Assembly: GCF_040183065.1 (NCBI RefSeq)
Contig: NW_027185566.1
Coordinates: 993,714 to 1,057,713 of the forward strand
Length of the DNA stretch: 64,000 nt
From: Periplaneta americana
Taxonomy: Eukaryota > Arthropoda > Insecta > Blattodea > Blattidae
Direction of reading: 5' to 3'
Under the pieces are notes generated by a model. It searched no databases, had not been told where the DNA came from, and saw only the letters and a list, made by a program, of their open reading frames with translations. A program made the position numbers and the translations under genes. Shown piece by piece: positions 1 to 8,007 of the stretch; positions within the stretch are counted from its first letter, which is position 1, and each line of letters opens with the position of its first letter.

Positions 1-696
1 ATGAATATCAAAACTTCTTCCTAAATATTCGTAACTCATGACAGAACACTCTAAATGCCAACCAGGTCGCCCGTTTCCCCAAGGGCTCTCCCAATAATTA
101 TTTCCATCTTCTGGCTTTGCCGCCTTCCATAAAACAAAATCTCCTGCGTGTTCTTTATCATACTCATCCAATAAAACTCTATCGGAAGCACCCGCAACCA
201 ATTCTTCTTTTTTTATTTTGGAAAGTTTTCCATAATCTTTAAATTTGCCAATAGAATAGTAAACAGACCCATCATCCGTTACATAAGCAAATCCCTTGTC
301 TATGAGAATTTTAATACATTCTATCATTTGCGGAATAAAGTCCGTAGCTCTTGGATAATGATCCGCTTTTTTAAAACCAAGTTTTTCTATATCCTTCAAA
401 AAGGCTTCCTCATATTCTTTCGTCAAAGATAAAAGCTCTCGCCCTTCCGCTATAGATTTTTTGATAGTTTTATCATCTACATCCGTAAAATTCATAATAT
501 GTAAGGTCGGATATCCCATATAGTTTAAAGTTTTAACCAAAATATCTTCCACCAGAAATGTTCTTAAGTTACCAATATGAACATAATTATAAACTGTTGG
601 TCCACAAGTATAAATCCCAACACACTTTGGGTCAATTGGAACAAATGCCTGTTTTTTCCCTTCTAAAACATTAAATAGTGTCAGTGTTTTACTCAT
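1..696 (-). CDS. cysS: Cysteinyl-tRNA synthetase (N-terminal 232 residues; runs off window)
   Basis: This gene charges tRNA-Cys with cysteine in the cytosol. The reading frame stays open from the ATG at 694-696 to base 1, so only the N-terminal half is present. Class I synthetase features are visible: a zinc-ligand Cys31 in CGPTVYNYVH, the HIGH-type signature HIGN at residues 40-43, and the family motif GRPGWHLECS at about 209-218, which carries another zinc-binding Cys. The start lies only 3 bases after the glpX stop, so the two genes are very probably co-transcribed. The KMSKS loop would lie outside the window. Identification is secure. Confidence 0.95.
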   Translation of the reverse strand, partial: MSKTLTLFNVLEGKKQAFVPIDPKCVGIYTCGPTVYNYVHIGNLRTFLVEDILVKTLNYMGYPTLHIMNFTDVDDKTIKKSIAEGRELLSLTKEYEEAFLKDIEKLGFKKADHYPRATDFIPQMIECIKILIDKGFAYVTDDGSVYYSIGKFKDYGKLSKIKKEELVAGASDRVLLDEYDKEHAGDFVLWKAAKPEDGNNYWESPWGNGRPGWHLECSVMSYEYLGRSFDIH

Positions 697-699
697 AGC

Positions 700-1638
700 T
701 TAAACCTTATAGATACTCTTAGTAAACTGTATTTTTGGTTCAGAATTAGAAATTTTTAAACTATGGACATAATATTCAGAGCCTATTTGAGTTACTCCTA
801 GACCAATAAGACCATCCGTAACTGCAGATAGTGCAACCTGAATCTCCTCTTTTTTAACCAACTGATCTCTGGTAAAAATATGTGTTTTGGGGTCTACAAT
901 CCCCATAGATTGACATCGAGCTTCTTGTTCTGGATTTTCAGGCATCAAAATTCCTTGAAAATCTCCACCGAGTGCTTTCAGGGCTGCTGCAGCAATTACC
1001 CCCTCTGGGGCAGCACCTATACCATAAAGCATATCCACTCCCATATTATTGATTCCTGTAAGAATAGCAGGAAGAATATCTCCGTCAGAAAGGAGAAGAA
1101 GTTTACAACCTAGCGATAATACTTCTTGCATAAAAGATTTATGTCTTTCTCTATCCAGCATGGCAACCGTTACTTCTGTGGGATTTTTTTGTGTAGTTTT
1201 TAAATAAAGTTGTAGATTTTCTGTCAAGGACTTACGAATATCAATAAGTCCTTTAAAAGCAGAACCAACGGCAATTTTTTTCATATACATATCCGGTGCA
1301 TTCAAAAAACTCCCCGCAGAAGAAAGAGCAATTACCGTAATAGCATTGCATTGTCCTTTACTGGTTAGAGTTGTTCCATCTAAAGGGTCTACAGCAATAT
1401 CCAGTGGAATTCCACCTTTACCCAGTTTTTCTCCGATATATAACATCGGAGCTTCATCCATTTCTCCCTCACCAATAATCACTTGAGCCGTAATATCCAT
1501 ATGGTTTAAATGACTTCTCATAGATTCTGTTGCCAGTTCATCCGCTTTATATTTATCCAGTCTACCTATCATAGGAGCAACAGCAATCGCCGCTTTTTCT
1601 GAAACCTGTAAAAAATTCAAATCCTTTAATAATGACAT
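700..1638 (-). CDS. glpX: Fructose-1,6-bisphosphatase, class II (GlpX type)
   Basis: Hydrolyses fructose 1,6-bisphosphate to fructose 6-phosphate in gluconeogenesis. The 312-residue protein has the metal-binding motif GEGEMDEAP (about 56-64) and the inositol-phosphatase-like DPLDGTT (about 84-90), both typical of GlpX, and family length. The start is taken at 1638: a GAGG Shine-Dalgarno lies 9 bases before it, whereas an ATG three codons upstream directly abuts that GAGG. It is followed after 3 bases by cysS, suggesting an operon. Upstream is the intergenic region holding parS. Confidence 0.95.
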   Translation of the reverse strand: MSLLKDLNFLQVSEKAAIAVAPMIGRLDKYKADELATESMRSHLNHMDITAQVIIGEGEMDEAPMLYIGEKLGKGGIPLDIAVDPLDGTTLTSKGQCNAITVIALSSAGSFLNAPDMYMKKIAVGSAFKGLIDIRKSLTENLQLYLKTTQKNPTEVTVAMLDRERHKSFMQEVLSLGCKLLLLSDGDILPAILTGINNMGVDMLYGIGAAPEGVIAAAALKALGGDFQGILMPENPEQEARCQSMGIVDPKTHIFTRDQLVKKEEIQVALSAVTDGLIGLGVTQIGSEYYVHSLKISNSEPKIQFTKSIYKV

Positions 1639-1739
1639 TTTACACATCCTCGATTTTATCGATTAAAAGATAATATATTTTTGCTTTTTAAGGAATAAAT
1701 ATACAGGCATATGAGACAGGCTTCTATAAGAAAATATTT

Positions 1740-1755
1740 TGTTTCACGTGAAACA
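1740..1755. promoter_or_regulatory. parS: Perfect parS site (ParB-binding centromere element)
   Basis: The sequence TGTTTCACGTGAAACA matches the bacterial chromosomal parS consensus at every position and is fully palindromic. It lies between glpX and the asparaginase gene, about 10 kb from dnaA and the presumed oriC, which is where parS sites usually sit. I found no second copy in the window. parA and parB are not in the window, so use by ParB is inferred from the match and the position. Confidence 0.88.
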
Positions 1756-1777
1756 GAATGATTCCACATCTTATTGC

Positions 1778-1805
1778 AGACAGAAAGGGCGAACCCTCTC
1801 CGTCT
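1778..1805 (-). terminator. 12-bp hairpin with UUCG loop after the asparaginase gene
   Basis: An uninterrupted stem (12 pairs including two G-U when read on the minus strand) closes on a UUCG tetraloop 10 bases downstream of the asparaginase stop. No U-tract follows, so it may be a transcript-stabilising 3' hairpin or a non-canonical terminator rather than a classical intrinsic terminator. It lies 22 bases from parS. Confidence 0.55.
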
Positions 1806-1815
1806 AAAATAAATT

Positions 1816-2907
1816 TTAGTATTGATAATACATCGCTTGGATTTTTTTGACATCATGTGTTTTTAGTAATGCCAATTGTAACAATACTCTCGCTTTTTGT
1901 GGGTTTAGATCATCTGCCACAACAAAGCCAGATTCATCATCATTCGCATCGCCATTTCTTGCTACAATTCCAGAACCCACTCGACTGCTTCTAACAACAA
2001 CAATTCCCTTTTTAGAAAGTTCTGTTAGAGATTTTTTTAAGATAGTTCCTAATCCCCCATCACCTACACCAGCAACAACAACCCCCTGAACTTTCAGATT
2101 CTCTAAAGCATCCACATATTCTTTGGTCATTCCTGCATAGTTATATAAAATGGCTACTTTTGGCATCTTATTAGCATCCTGCGGAGCAGTTAATAAAGTT
2201 TCAGTCGTATTTTTTCTTAAAGAGGTTTTGTAATAATAAATATTCCCACTTTGAATATACCCAATAGGTCCGTTATTAGGAGCAGCAAAAGTGTCTACCT
2301 TAAAGGTGTTTGTTTTAGTCACATCTCTTGCTGTAAAAATAGTATCGTTCATAGCCACCAAAACACCTTTATTTTTAGATTGGGGGTTTCCTGCTATTTT
2401 TACCGCATTATAGAGATTAAGAGGACCATCTGCACTAATGGCCGTCGCTGGTCTCATAGACCCTACTACAACAACAGGTTTTTTGCTCTTCACAGTTAAA
2501 TCCAAAAAATAAGCAGTTTCTTCTAAAGTATCTGTTCCATGTGTAATAACAATACCATCAACCTTAGAAGAAGAAAGAAGATCATTAATTCTATGAGTGA
2601 GTTGAACCCATATTTTAGCATTCATGTCTTGGCTATCTATATTGGCAATTTGTTCTCCTGAAACATTTGCGATATTGGACAAACCAGGCACAGCATTGAT
2701 TAGGTCCTCAATTTTAAAAACTCCTGCTTGGTAACCCACAGTGGCATTTTGGCTTTTTGCCGCTCCAGCAATGGTTCCTCCCGTAGCTAAAATAACAATA
2801 TTAGGTGTTTTATTAGCTTGTGCTTGTGTACAGCTATTCCCTAATATTCCGAAAGTTAAAATAAGAATTAGATTAAAAATTCTTACAGAAAGACAATTTT
2901 TTATCAT
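1816..2907 (-). CDS. L-asparaginase, type II, exported probable lipoprotein
   Basis: Hydrolyses asparagine to aspartate and ammonia. The 363-residue protein has both catalytic threonine motifs of the family: ATGGTIAG near residues 41-48 (nucleophile Thr45) and THGTDTLEETA near 121-131. The N-terminus is a hydrophobic signal ending LGNSC with Cys26, consistent with a loose spirochaetal lipobox, so the enzyme should be anchored in the periplasm or outer membrane. The start at 2907 is preceded by GGAGGATGGG; an upstream in-frame ATG would spoil the signal peptide. A single-gene unit flanked by a 3' hairpin. Confidence 0.92.
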   Translation of the reverse strand: MIKNCLSVRIFNLILILTFGILGNSCTQAQANKTPNIVILATGGTIAGAAKSQNATVGYQAGVFKIEDLINAVPGLSNIANVSGEQIANIDSQDMNAKIWVQLTHRINDLLSSSKVDGIVITHGTDTLEETAYFLDLTVKSKKPVVVVGSMRPATAISADGPLNLYNAVKIAGNPQSKNKGVLVAMNDTIFTARDVTKTNTFKVDTFAAPNNGPIGYIQSGNIYYYKTSLRKNTTETLLTAPQDANKMPKVAILYNYAGMTKEYVDALENLKVQGVVVAGVGDGGLGTILKKSLTELSKKGIVVVRSSRVGSGIVARNGDANDDESGFVVADDLNPQKARVLLQLALLKTHDVKKIQAMYYQY

Positions 2908-3085
2908 CCCATCCTCCACAACATTATATTTTTTATAAGATAACACAATTTTAAATTTTGATTAAATATTTTCGCCCATAATGAAAGTATTATAGAAAAA
3001 TTTCGCAAATAATCATTCTTTGATGCCCTATTTATTGCATAAGTACAACAGAAAATATAAATTTCCCTTCTATATATTATCACTT

Positions 3086-4426
3086 TTATAGACCCAGTTC
3101 TTTTGCTGGGTCATATGTTTTTTTAGTGAAGAAATGATCCAGAGTTTCTATATACTGTTTTTTGTTTAAGAGAGGAACAAAATTTTCTTTCACAGACTTT
3201 GCTTCTTTTGCATTATCATAAAGCAAATCGATAACCGTTCCTATAATCCCTTTAATTGGGAGTAAAATGGCATTATCAATATCTATAATAGCAAATTCTT
3301 TGGCATGTAGTTCTCCAGTCACTCCTCCAACTAAAGGGTGTAGTGTTGGAATCAGATGGGAAACATCGCCAATATCCAAAGAAAAAGCGTAGTGTTCATG
3401 AGATGCTATATCTTCTGGACTCAAAAAAGAACGCATATTGTTTTCAAAAATTTTTTCCAATTCGGAAGAACCTTTAAAAGGTAAATATCCTGGTGTATCT
3501 TGAATTTCAACTTGAGCCCCTACGGCTAAAGCACCAGAAATCAACGCTCTGTTGATTGTTTTATTGGTTTTTACAATGGTATCCAAAGAAACTCCACGAA
3601 TATAAGACTCTAAAGCAGTATGATCAGGAACTGTATTAACACCCAGCCCACCTTGAGTTACAATAGGATGAAATCGGATATGATCTTCATCACGAAAAGT
3701 TTCTCTGTTAGAATGTACAGCTTGTAAACCTAAAGTTATAGCATTTAATGCATTCACTCCCAAATAAGGGCTTCCACCAGCATGAGCTGCCCTACCGATA
3801 TAGTTCACTTGTTTTCCTATGAATCCATTGGTTGTAATGCTGGGTTGCACTTTTTTTCCATTTAAGTGGTGGGAATGCATCATTAAAACCATATCTATAT
3901 CATCAAAAGCCCCACGATAAATTAGCTCTTGTTTGCCCCCATAATAAGTAATATTCCCTTTTTCTCGTAGCTGAGTTCGGTAATCAAGCTCAATATATTC
4001 TTCAGCAGGAAGAGCAAAAAAATCGATTTGCCCATCCAAATGCTCATAAATTCCAGATTTTACCAATGCCATAGCTACTCCAAGCATAACTGTACTCTGT
4101 ATACTATGCCCACAGGAATGTGAAGCACCTGTCTCAGGGTCTGCAAATGGATGTTCTTTACAAGTAACAGCGTCCATTTCTCCCATTACAGCTACTTTTG
4201 GTCCATTTTTTTTGTCATTTAAAAAAGCTCTACAACCCGTAATAGCAATAGGACTCTCTACACGAAGTCCCAAGCTGGTCAACTCTTTTTTTATGAGATC
4301 TGTGGCAAATACTTCTTTATATCCATATTCTGGATTTTTTTTTATTTGCTCTTGAATTTCAATCAACTTATCACGGTTTTCTTCCAACGCTCGAAAAGCT
4401 TTTTCTTTTAATTCTTCTTTTTTCAT
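3086..4426 (-). CDS. M20-family amidohydrolase / metallopeptidase (AbgB-like)
   Basis: Probably a zinc-dependent amidohydrolase acting on an N-acyl amino acid or aminobenzoyl-glutamate-like substrate. Visible M20 features in the 446-residue protein are MGEMDAV (about 81-87), HSCGH (103-107), PAEEYIEL (a catalytic Glu pair) and a later HSHH motif. The start is at 4426, where ATG overlaps the TAA of the upstream membrane gene by one base and follows AAGGAG; an apparent 33-residue N-terminal extension lies inside that gene. Coupling to two membrane proteins suggests uptake and hydrolysis of one conjugated substrate, which I cannot name. Confidence 0.85.
   Translation of the reverse strand: MKKEELKEKAFRALEENRDKLIEIQEQIKKNPEYGYKEVFATDLIKKELTSLGLRVESPIAITGCRAFLNDKKNGPKVAVMGEMDAVTCKEHPFADPETGASHSCGHSIQSTVMLGVAMALVKSGIYEHLDGQIDFFALPAEEYIELDYRTQLREKGNITYYGGKQELIYRGAFDDIDMVLMMHSHHLNGKKVQPSITTNGFIGKQVNYIGRAAHAGGSPYLGVNALNAITLGLQAVHSNRETFRDEDHIRFHPIVTQGGLGVNTVPDHTALESYIRGVSLDTIVKTNKTINRALISGALAVGAQVEIQDTPGYLPFKGSSELEKIFENNMRSFLSPEDIASHEHYAFSLDIGDVSHLIPTLHPLVGGVTGELHAKEFAIIDIDNAILLPIKGIIGTVIDLLYDNAKEAKSVKENFVPLLNKKQYIETLDHFFTKKTYDPAKELGL
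3091..3112 (-). terminator. GACCCAG/CTGGGTC hairpin at the end of the M20 gene
   Basis: A 7-bp perfect stem lies inside the last codons of the amidohydrolase gene, just before the stop. It may act as an intrinsic terminator overlapping the gene end, but the following minus-strand bases (TATAAAAGTG) are not a good U-tract. Confidence 0.3.
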
Positions 4427-4884
4427 TAGATAACTCCTTGTATTTTGAGAACAATTTGTGCAATTACTGCTGATAGAAAATAAGTACTCACAAAAACCAC
4501 TATAGAAACAACAAACATTTTCCAACCTAAGTTTTTAAGCTTGAGTAGACTATTCCCCATAGAAAACCCTGCAACGGCTAAAATAGGGGTCGTAGTAGCT
4601 AAAAAAACAACACTGTCTGTATACTTGAGTACTATACCAGAAAGAGGGTTAATAGGAATGGCAAAAATTAATCCTAACAAAAGAGCCATAGCAAAAGAAG
4701 GAAACTTAGTTTTAGGAAACCAAGTTCGATAAATAACGATAAGCATAACTCCTATAAACATCACAATCATTCCTGGTATGGCGTTAATAGGGCTAATTCC
4801 AGAACCCACCCATTGCCCCAACAATATAGCTATCAATGTAGCAATAGTAATGATAGTATTTTCAATAAAATCTTTTTTTCCCAT
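4426..4884 (-). CDS. Small polytopic membrane protein, partner of the DUF3100-type protein
   Basis: A 152-residue protein with about four hydrophobic helices (roughly residues 12-24, 38-52, 66-82 and 123-147). I recognise no catalytic motif. It lies 8 bases after the 268-residue membrane gene and overlaps the amidohydrolase start by one base, so all three form one transcript. The likely reading is that it is one half of a two-subunit permease supplying the M20 enzyme. That function is inferred from context only. Confidence 0.75.
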   Translation of the reverse strand: MGKKDFIENTIITIATLIAILLGQWVGSGISPINAIPGMIVMFIGVMLIVIYRTWFPKTKFPSFAMALLLGLIFAIPINPLSGIVLKYTDSVVFLATTTPILAVAGFSMGNSLLKLKNLGWKMFVVSIVVFVSTYFLSAVIAQIVLKIQGVI

Positions 4885-4892
4885 ATTTTCTC

Positions 4893-5699
4893 CTAGTGCT
4901 GTCCCTTACTATGGGCATATTTTTTCTTATAAAAATACTGTGCTATAGGAAGGGTGATAAAATTAACGATATAAGCTTCTGTTAAAGTACTCAAAAGATT
5001 AGCAGTAACCCCAAACGCCAATACTTGCTCTTTCATAGCAGGATCGTTCATCTGAGCTGTTAAAGATGCAACTCCTGCGGTCATCATACTTGCACTCCCA
5101 ACACCAGAACCCATAGCCAAAGCATAAGGATGGAGATGTGTGAACACTGCTAAAGAACCAATAATACTAAAAATAATAGTTCCAAAAACTGTTCCAATAA
5201 TATATATGCTAATACTTCCAAAAACCTCTTCTGAATCTCCTCCAAACTTTTCATTCATAATTCCTAAAGTCGGCTCTCTCCCAATAGAAACACAAGAACC
5301 AAGTAACTCTCTTTTCATATTAAAAAATAAAGCCAAAGGAAAGGCAAATAGAATAGGAGCAAAATGTCCTAGTTGGGCTAAAATAAAAGCAGGTCCCGCT
5401 TTTAAAATAACATCAATTTTAGCTCCTACCATAAATCCCAGTTTTAAACCAAGAGGCAACATAACAATTCCTAATACTTTGGAAGCATAAGAAATCAGTT
5501 CATCATTAATATGCCTTTTAAAAAATCCTACCGAATTTCTCATAAACGGTGAAGAAAAGAAAATTCCTAAAACTACAGCATAAAGTAAAGGAAGTAAAAC
5601 AACACTCCCAAATCCCAAAGGAATTTTAATAAGACCAAGCCATTCTGAAAACAGCGTAACAATAAGGACAAAAAGAAACAAATATTGTTTGTAATACAC
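4893..5699 (-). CDS. DUF3100-like integral membrane protein, putative transporter subunit
   Basis: This 268-residue protein is almost wholly hydrophobic, with seven or so helices. The N-terminal SEWLGLIKIPLGFGS and the GREPTLGIMNEKFGGDSE stretch recall DUF3100-type proteins, which I know as neighbours of M20 peptidases; this assignment is from memory of the family. Translation begins at a GTG (5697-5699) behind GGGGGAT. It is the first gene of a three-gene operon with the small membrane partner and the amidohydrolase. Confidence 0.7.
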   Translation of the reverse strand: MYYKQYLFLFVLIVTLFSEWLGLIKIPLGFGSVVLLPLLYAVVLGIFFSSPFMRNSVGFFKRHINDELISYASKVLGIVMLPLGLKLGFMVGAKIDVILKAGPAFILAQLGHFAPILFAFPLALFFNMKRELLGSCVSIGREPTLGIMNEKFGGDSEEVFGSISIYIIGTVFGTIIFSIIGSLAVFTHLHPYALAMGSGVGSASMMTAGVASLTAQMNDPAMKEQVLAFGVTANLLSTLTEAYIVNFITLPIAQYFYKKKYAHSKGQH

Positions 5700-6020
5700 A
5701 AATCCCCCACAGATTATAAGATTAATAATAAAGAAAATTTGCTCATCCTTGCAAACATCTTCAACATGATCAGGATTTTATTTCTCCAAAAACCACATAC
5801 TCTATTTAATAAAATAATTAGGAAAAAATGAAATTTTTTCCTAGTTTTCTGTAAAATTATGAAAATTGCTTTTAATAAAAATAGTTCTATATTTTTGGGT
5901 AGATTATCTTAAGAACATCGTGGATTTAGATCTGTATCAGATTCACTTTAGTATTTTTGGCACAACTAAATAAATAAATAATTCAAAGCTACTTGAGTAA
6001 TAATTTTATAAAACAAAAAG
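5700..6020. other. Intergenic region (321 bp) with an A/T-rich hairpin at 5819-5843
   Basis: No convincing gene or RNA is seen. It holds the promoter side of the transporter operon and the region downstream of prmC. A perfect 11-bp inverted repeat TAGGAAAAAAT/ATTTTTTCCTA with a 3-base loop lies at 5819-5843 and could be a terminator-like element or an operator. A short ATCTG-TAT-CAGAT dyad sits near 5930. Confidence 0.5.
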
Positions 6021-6845
6021 CTAGACCCAAATAACAATAGCTCTCTCCATACCTGCAAGATCTGTTAAAATTTTAAAATGCAGTTTATACTCCGTAATAA
6101 CCGATAGTACCCCTTCTTTTCTTAAAGGAGAAATTTCAAAAATAAAAAAACCTCCTGGATTTATCAAATCTAGACCCTGTTTTAAAATTTTTTTGTAAAA
6201 AAACAGTCCTTTTTCTGGAGCCATTAAAGCATTTTGAGGTTCATAGTTCAATTCTTGATCCGAGTATAAAAGTTCTTCTTCTGTCAGATAAGGAGGGTTA
6301 GAAACAATAATATCCCACTTACTATTTATGTCCGTGAGCAAATCTTTATGTTCCAAAATAATATTATTACAGGAGCCAAAAAGTCTCTCCTCATTCTTAC
6401 GAGTGCATTCTAAAGCATCTTTGTTGATGTCTGTTGCTAAAATAGTAAAATCTTCTCTCTTTTTTTTTAAGGTAAGAGAAATAATACCAGATCCTACTCC
6501 TATCTCCAAAATACGAGCATCCCGCTTTGCATACTGTAAAATATACTCCACCAATACGGCTGTATCCTCCCTAGGAATAAGGACATTAGGACAAGTTATA
6601 AATGAATACCCCATAAATTCCACACTACCCAATAAATATTGTAAAGGATAATGTTCTTTTCGTCTTTCTACTAGATGTACAAGCTTTTCTTGTTCAGTAT
6701 GTGTTAAAAAAAGATCCAATTGATGAATAATTTCGGATTTTGATTTACGAAGGATAAATTCTAAAATCCAATCCGTTTCCTTTTCTTTATTAGAAATCGT
6801 TTTCAAACTATCAAGAGTATAATAAATAGCCTCTCTGTATGTCAC
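6021..6845 (-). CDS. prmC: Release factor glutamine N5-methyltransferase
   Basis: Methylates the GGQ glutamine of peptide chain release factors. The 274-residue protein has the PrmC layout: a helical N-terminal domain, PREDT (91-95), the SAM-binding LEIGVGSG (113-120) and the catalytic NPPYL (183-187). It follows ispH by 2 bases and seems to end an operon starting with the class A PBP. prfA, a common neighbour, is not adjacent here. Confidence 0.93.
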   Translation of the reverse strand: MTYREAIYYTLDSLKTISNKEKETDWILEFILRKSKSEIIHQLDLFLTHTEQEKLVHLVERRKEHYPLQYLLGSVEFMGYSFITCPNVLIPREDTAVLVEYILQYAKRDARILEIGVGSGIISLTLKKKREDFTILATDINKDALECTRKNEERLFGSCNNIILEHKDLLTDINSKWDIIVSNPPYLTEEELLYSDQELNYEPQNALMAPEKGLFFYKKILKQGLDLINPGGFFIFEISPLRKEGVLSVITEYKLHFKILTDLAGMERAIVIWV

Positions 6846-6847
6846 AA

Positions 6848-7723
6848 TTACACTTTCTGAACAGAAATATTCATATTTTTTAATTTTTCTACGAGTTCTT
6901 GAATTAAAAAATCTGGAGTAGATGTTCCAGAAGCAATACCTACAGATCTTACTAGACTAAAATCTATACTTTCTATATCTTTTGGAAGCTCTATATGATA
7001 AACCTTTCCCGTGAGAGATTCCTGTTTTGCCTTTTCAAAAAGCTTAATAGTATTAGAGCTATGAACCCCTCCTATGACAATAATCATATCATTTTCTTTA
7101 GCAAAAGATGTCATTTCATCTTGTCTGTTAGTAGGTGCATAACATAAGGTATTTTCAATAACAATATCTTCTTTTTTTTCTTTTACAAGAGAAATTAAAT
7201 CTAAAAAAACATCCTGACTAAAAGTACTTTGCGTAATAAATACCATTTTTGGATATTTATCAAAATGAATATTCTCCAAATCCTCAGCATTTTTTACCAC
7301 TGCAGAATTTTTTACATACCCTACAATTCCAATAGTTTCAGCATGTTTTGGATCTCCAGCAATTAACACAAAATAACCTTCATGAGAATATTTTTCTGCC
7401 TTACTTTGTATAGATTTTACCAATGGACATGTCAAATCGTAAACCTTTTGAGCAGTAGAATAAAGTTCTTTTTCTTCTTGTGGAGAAATACCATGAGTTC
7501 TAATAATAACTACCTTGTCTTTTGCCTCTTTTACAGAATAAATGGAAAAAATTTCTTGTCTTGAAAGAAGTTCTTTATAAAAAGAATTATGGATTAATTC
7601 TCCTAGAATATAAATAGCCCCTTGTTCTTTAGCTCTGATATCTTGAATCATAGAATCAGCACGACCGACCCCACCACAAAACCCTACTTCACCCAAAGAA
7701 ATAGAAAAAATATTTTTGCTCAC
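6848..7723 (-). CDS. ispH: 4-hydroxy-3-methylbut-2-enyl diphosphate reductase
   Basis: Last enzyme of the MEP isoprenoid pathway, an iron-sulfur reductase giving IPP and DMAPP. The 291-residue protein has the three cluster cysteines expected of IspH at Cys16 (GFCGGV), Cys99 (DLTCPLV) and Cys194 (TLCYAPTNRQ). Substrate-binding THGISP (His77), HAET (His127) and GGVHSSNT are also present. It lies between the small zinc-ribbon gene and prmC with gaps of 5 and 2 bases. The organism therefore makes isoprenoids by the non-mevalonate route at least in this step. Confidence 0.94.
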   Translation of the reverse strand: MSKNIFSISLGEVGFCGGVGRADSMIQDIRAKEQGAIYILGELIHNSFYKELLSRQEIFSIYSVKEAKDKVVIIRTHGISPQEEKELYSTAQKVYDLTCPLVKSIQSKAEKYSHEGYFVLIAGDPKHAETIGIVGYVKNSAVVKNAEDLENIHFDKYPKMVFITQSTFSQDVFLDLISLVKEKKEDIVIENTLCYAPTNRQDEMTSFAKENDMIIVIGGVHSSNTIKLFEKAKQESLTGKVYHIELPKDIESIDFSLVRSVGIASGTSTPDFLIQELVEKLKNMNISVQKV

Positions 7724-7728
7724 AACAA

Positions 7729-7950
7729 TCAGCTCAATTTTTTGAAGTAGTTTTTTTTGTGTTGTTTTAAAAAAAATACCGTTTTTTTTCTATCTTGTTG
7801 AGATATTTCAACATTTCCACAACGCTTACAAATATAAAGCGGATAATTCTTTATTACAATATCTCCTTCTTTAAAGTAAAGAGAAAAATTAGTTTTTGTT
7901 TTTTGAAGTTCTGTAGAACAGACATGACAAGTTAAGTTTTTGCTTTCCAT
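7729..7950 (-). CDS. Small double-CxxC zinc-ribbon protein (YgiT/MqsA N-domain-like)
   Basis: A 73-residue basic protein with CHVC near residues 9-12 and CKRC near 41-44, i.e. four cysteines spaced as in YgiT-type zinc ribbons. No helix-turn-helix domain follows, so it is shorter than the MqsA antitoxin, and no toxin partner is adjacent. It lies between the class A PBP and ispH on the same strand, 5 bases before ispH. Its function is unknown. Confidence 0.7.
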   Translation of the reverse strand: MESKNLTCHVCSTELQKTKTNFSLYFKEGDIVIKNYPLYICKRCGNVEISQQDRKKTVFFLKQHKKNYFKKLS

Positions 7951-8007
7951 AAAACACCCTCATCCTAAAATTTACTAAAGATCTTTTTAAAGACAAGAAA
8001 AATATTT

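Noticed and set aside
1656..1856. 66-codon minus-strand frame covering parS
   Set aside because: Composition is not protein-like and it overlaps the asparaginase C-terminus; the parS and hairpin elements explain the conserved structure.
7729..7950. MqsRA-type toxin-antitoxin locus
   Set aside because: Only the zinc-ribbon half is present; no helix-turn-helix domain and no toxin-like gene beside it.
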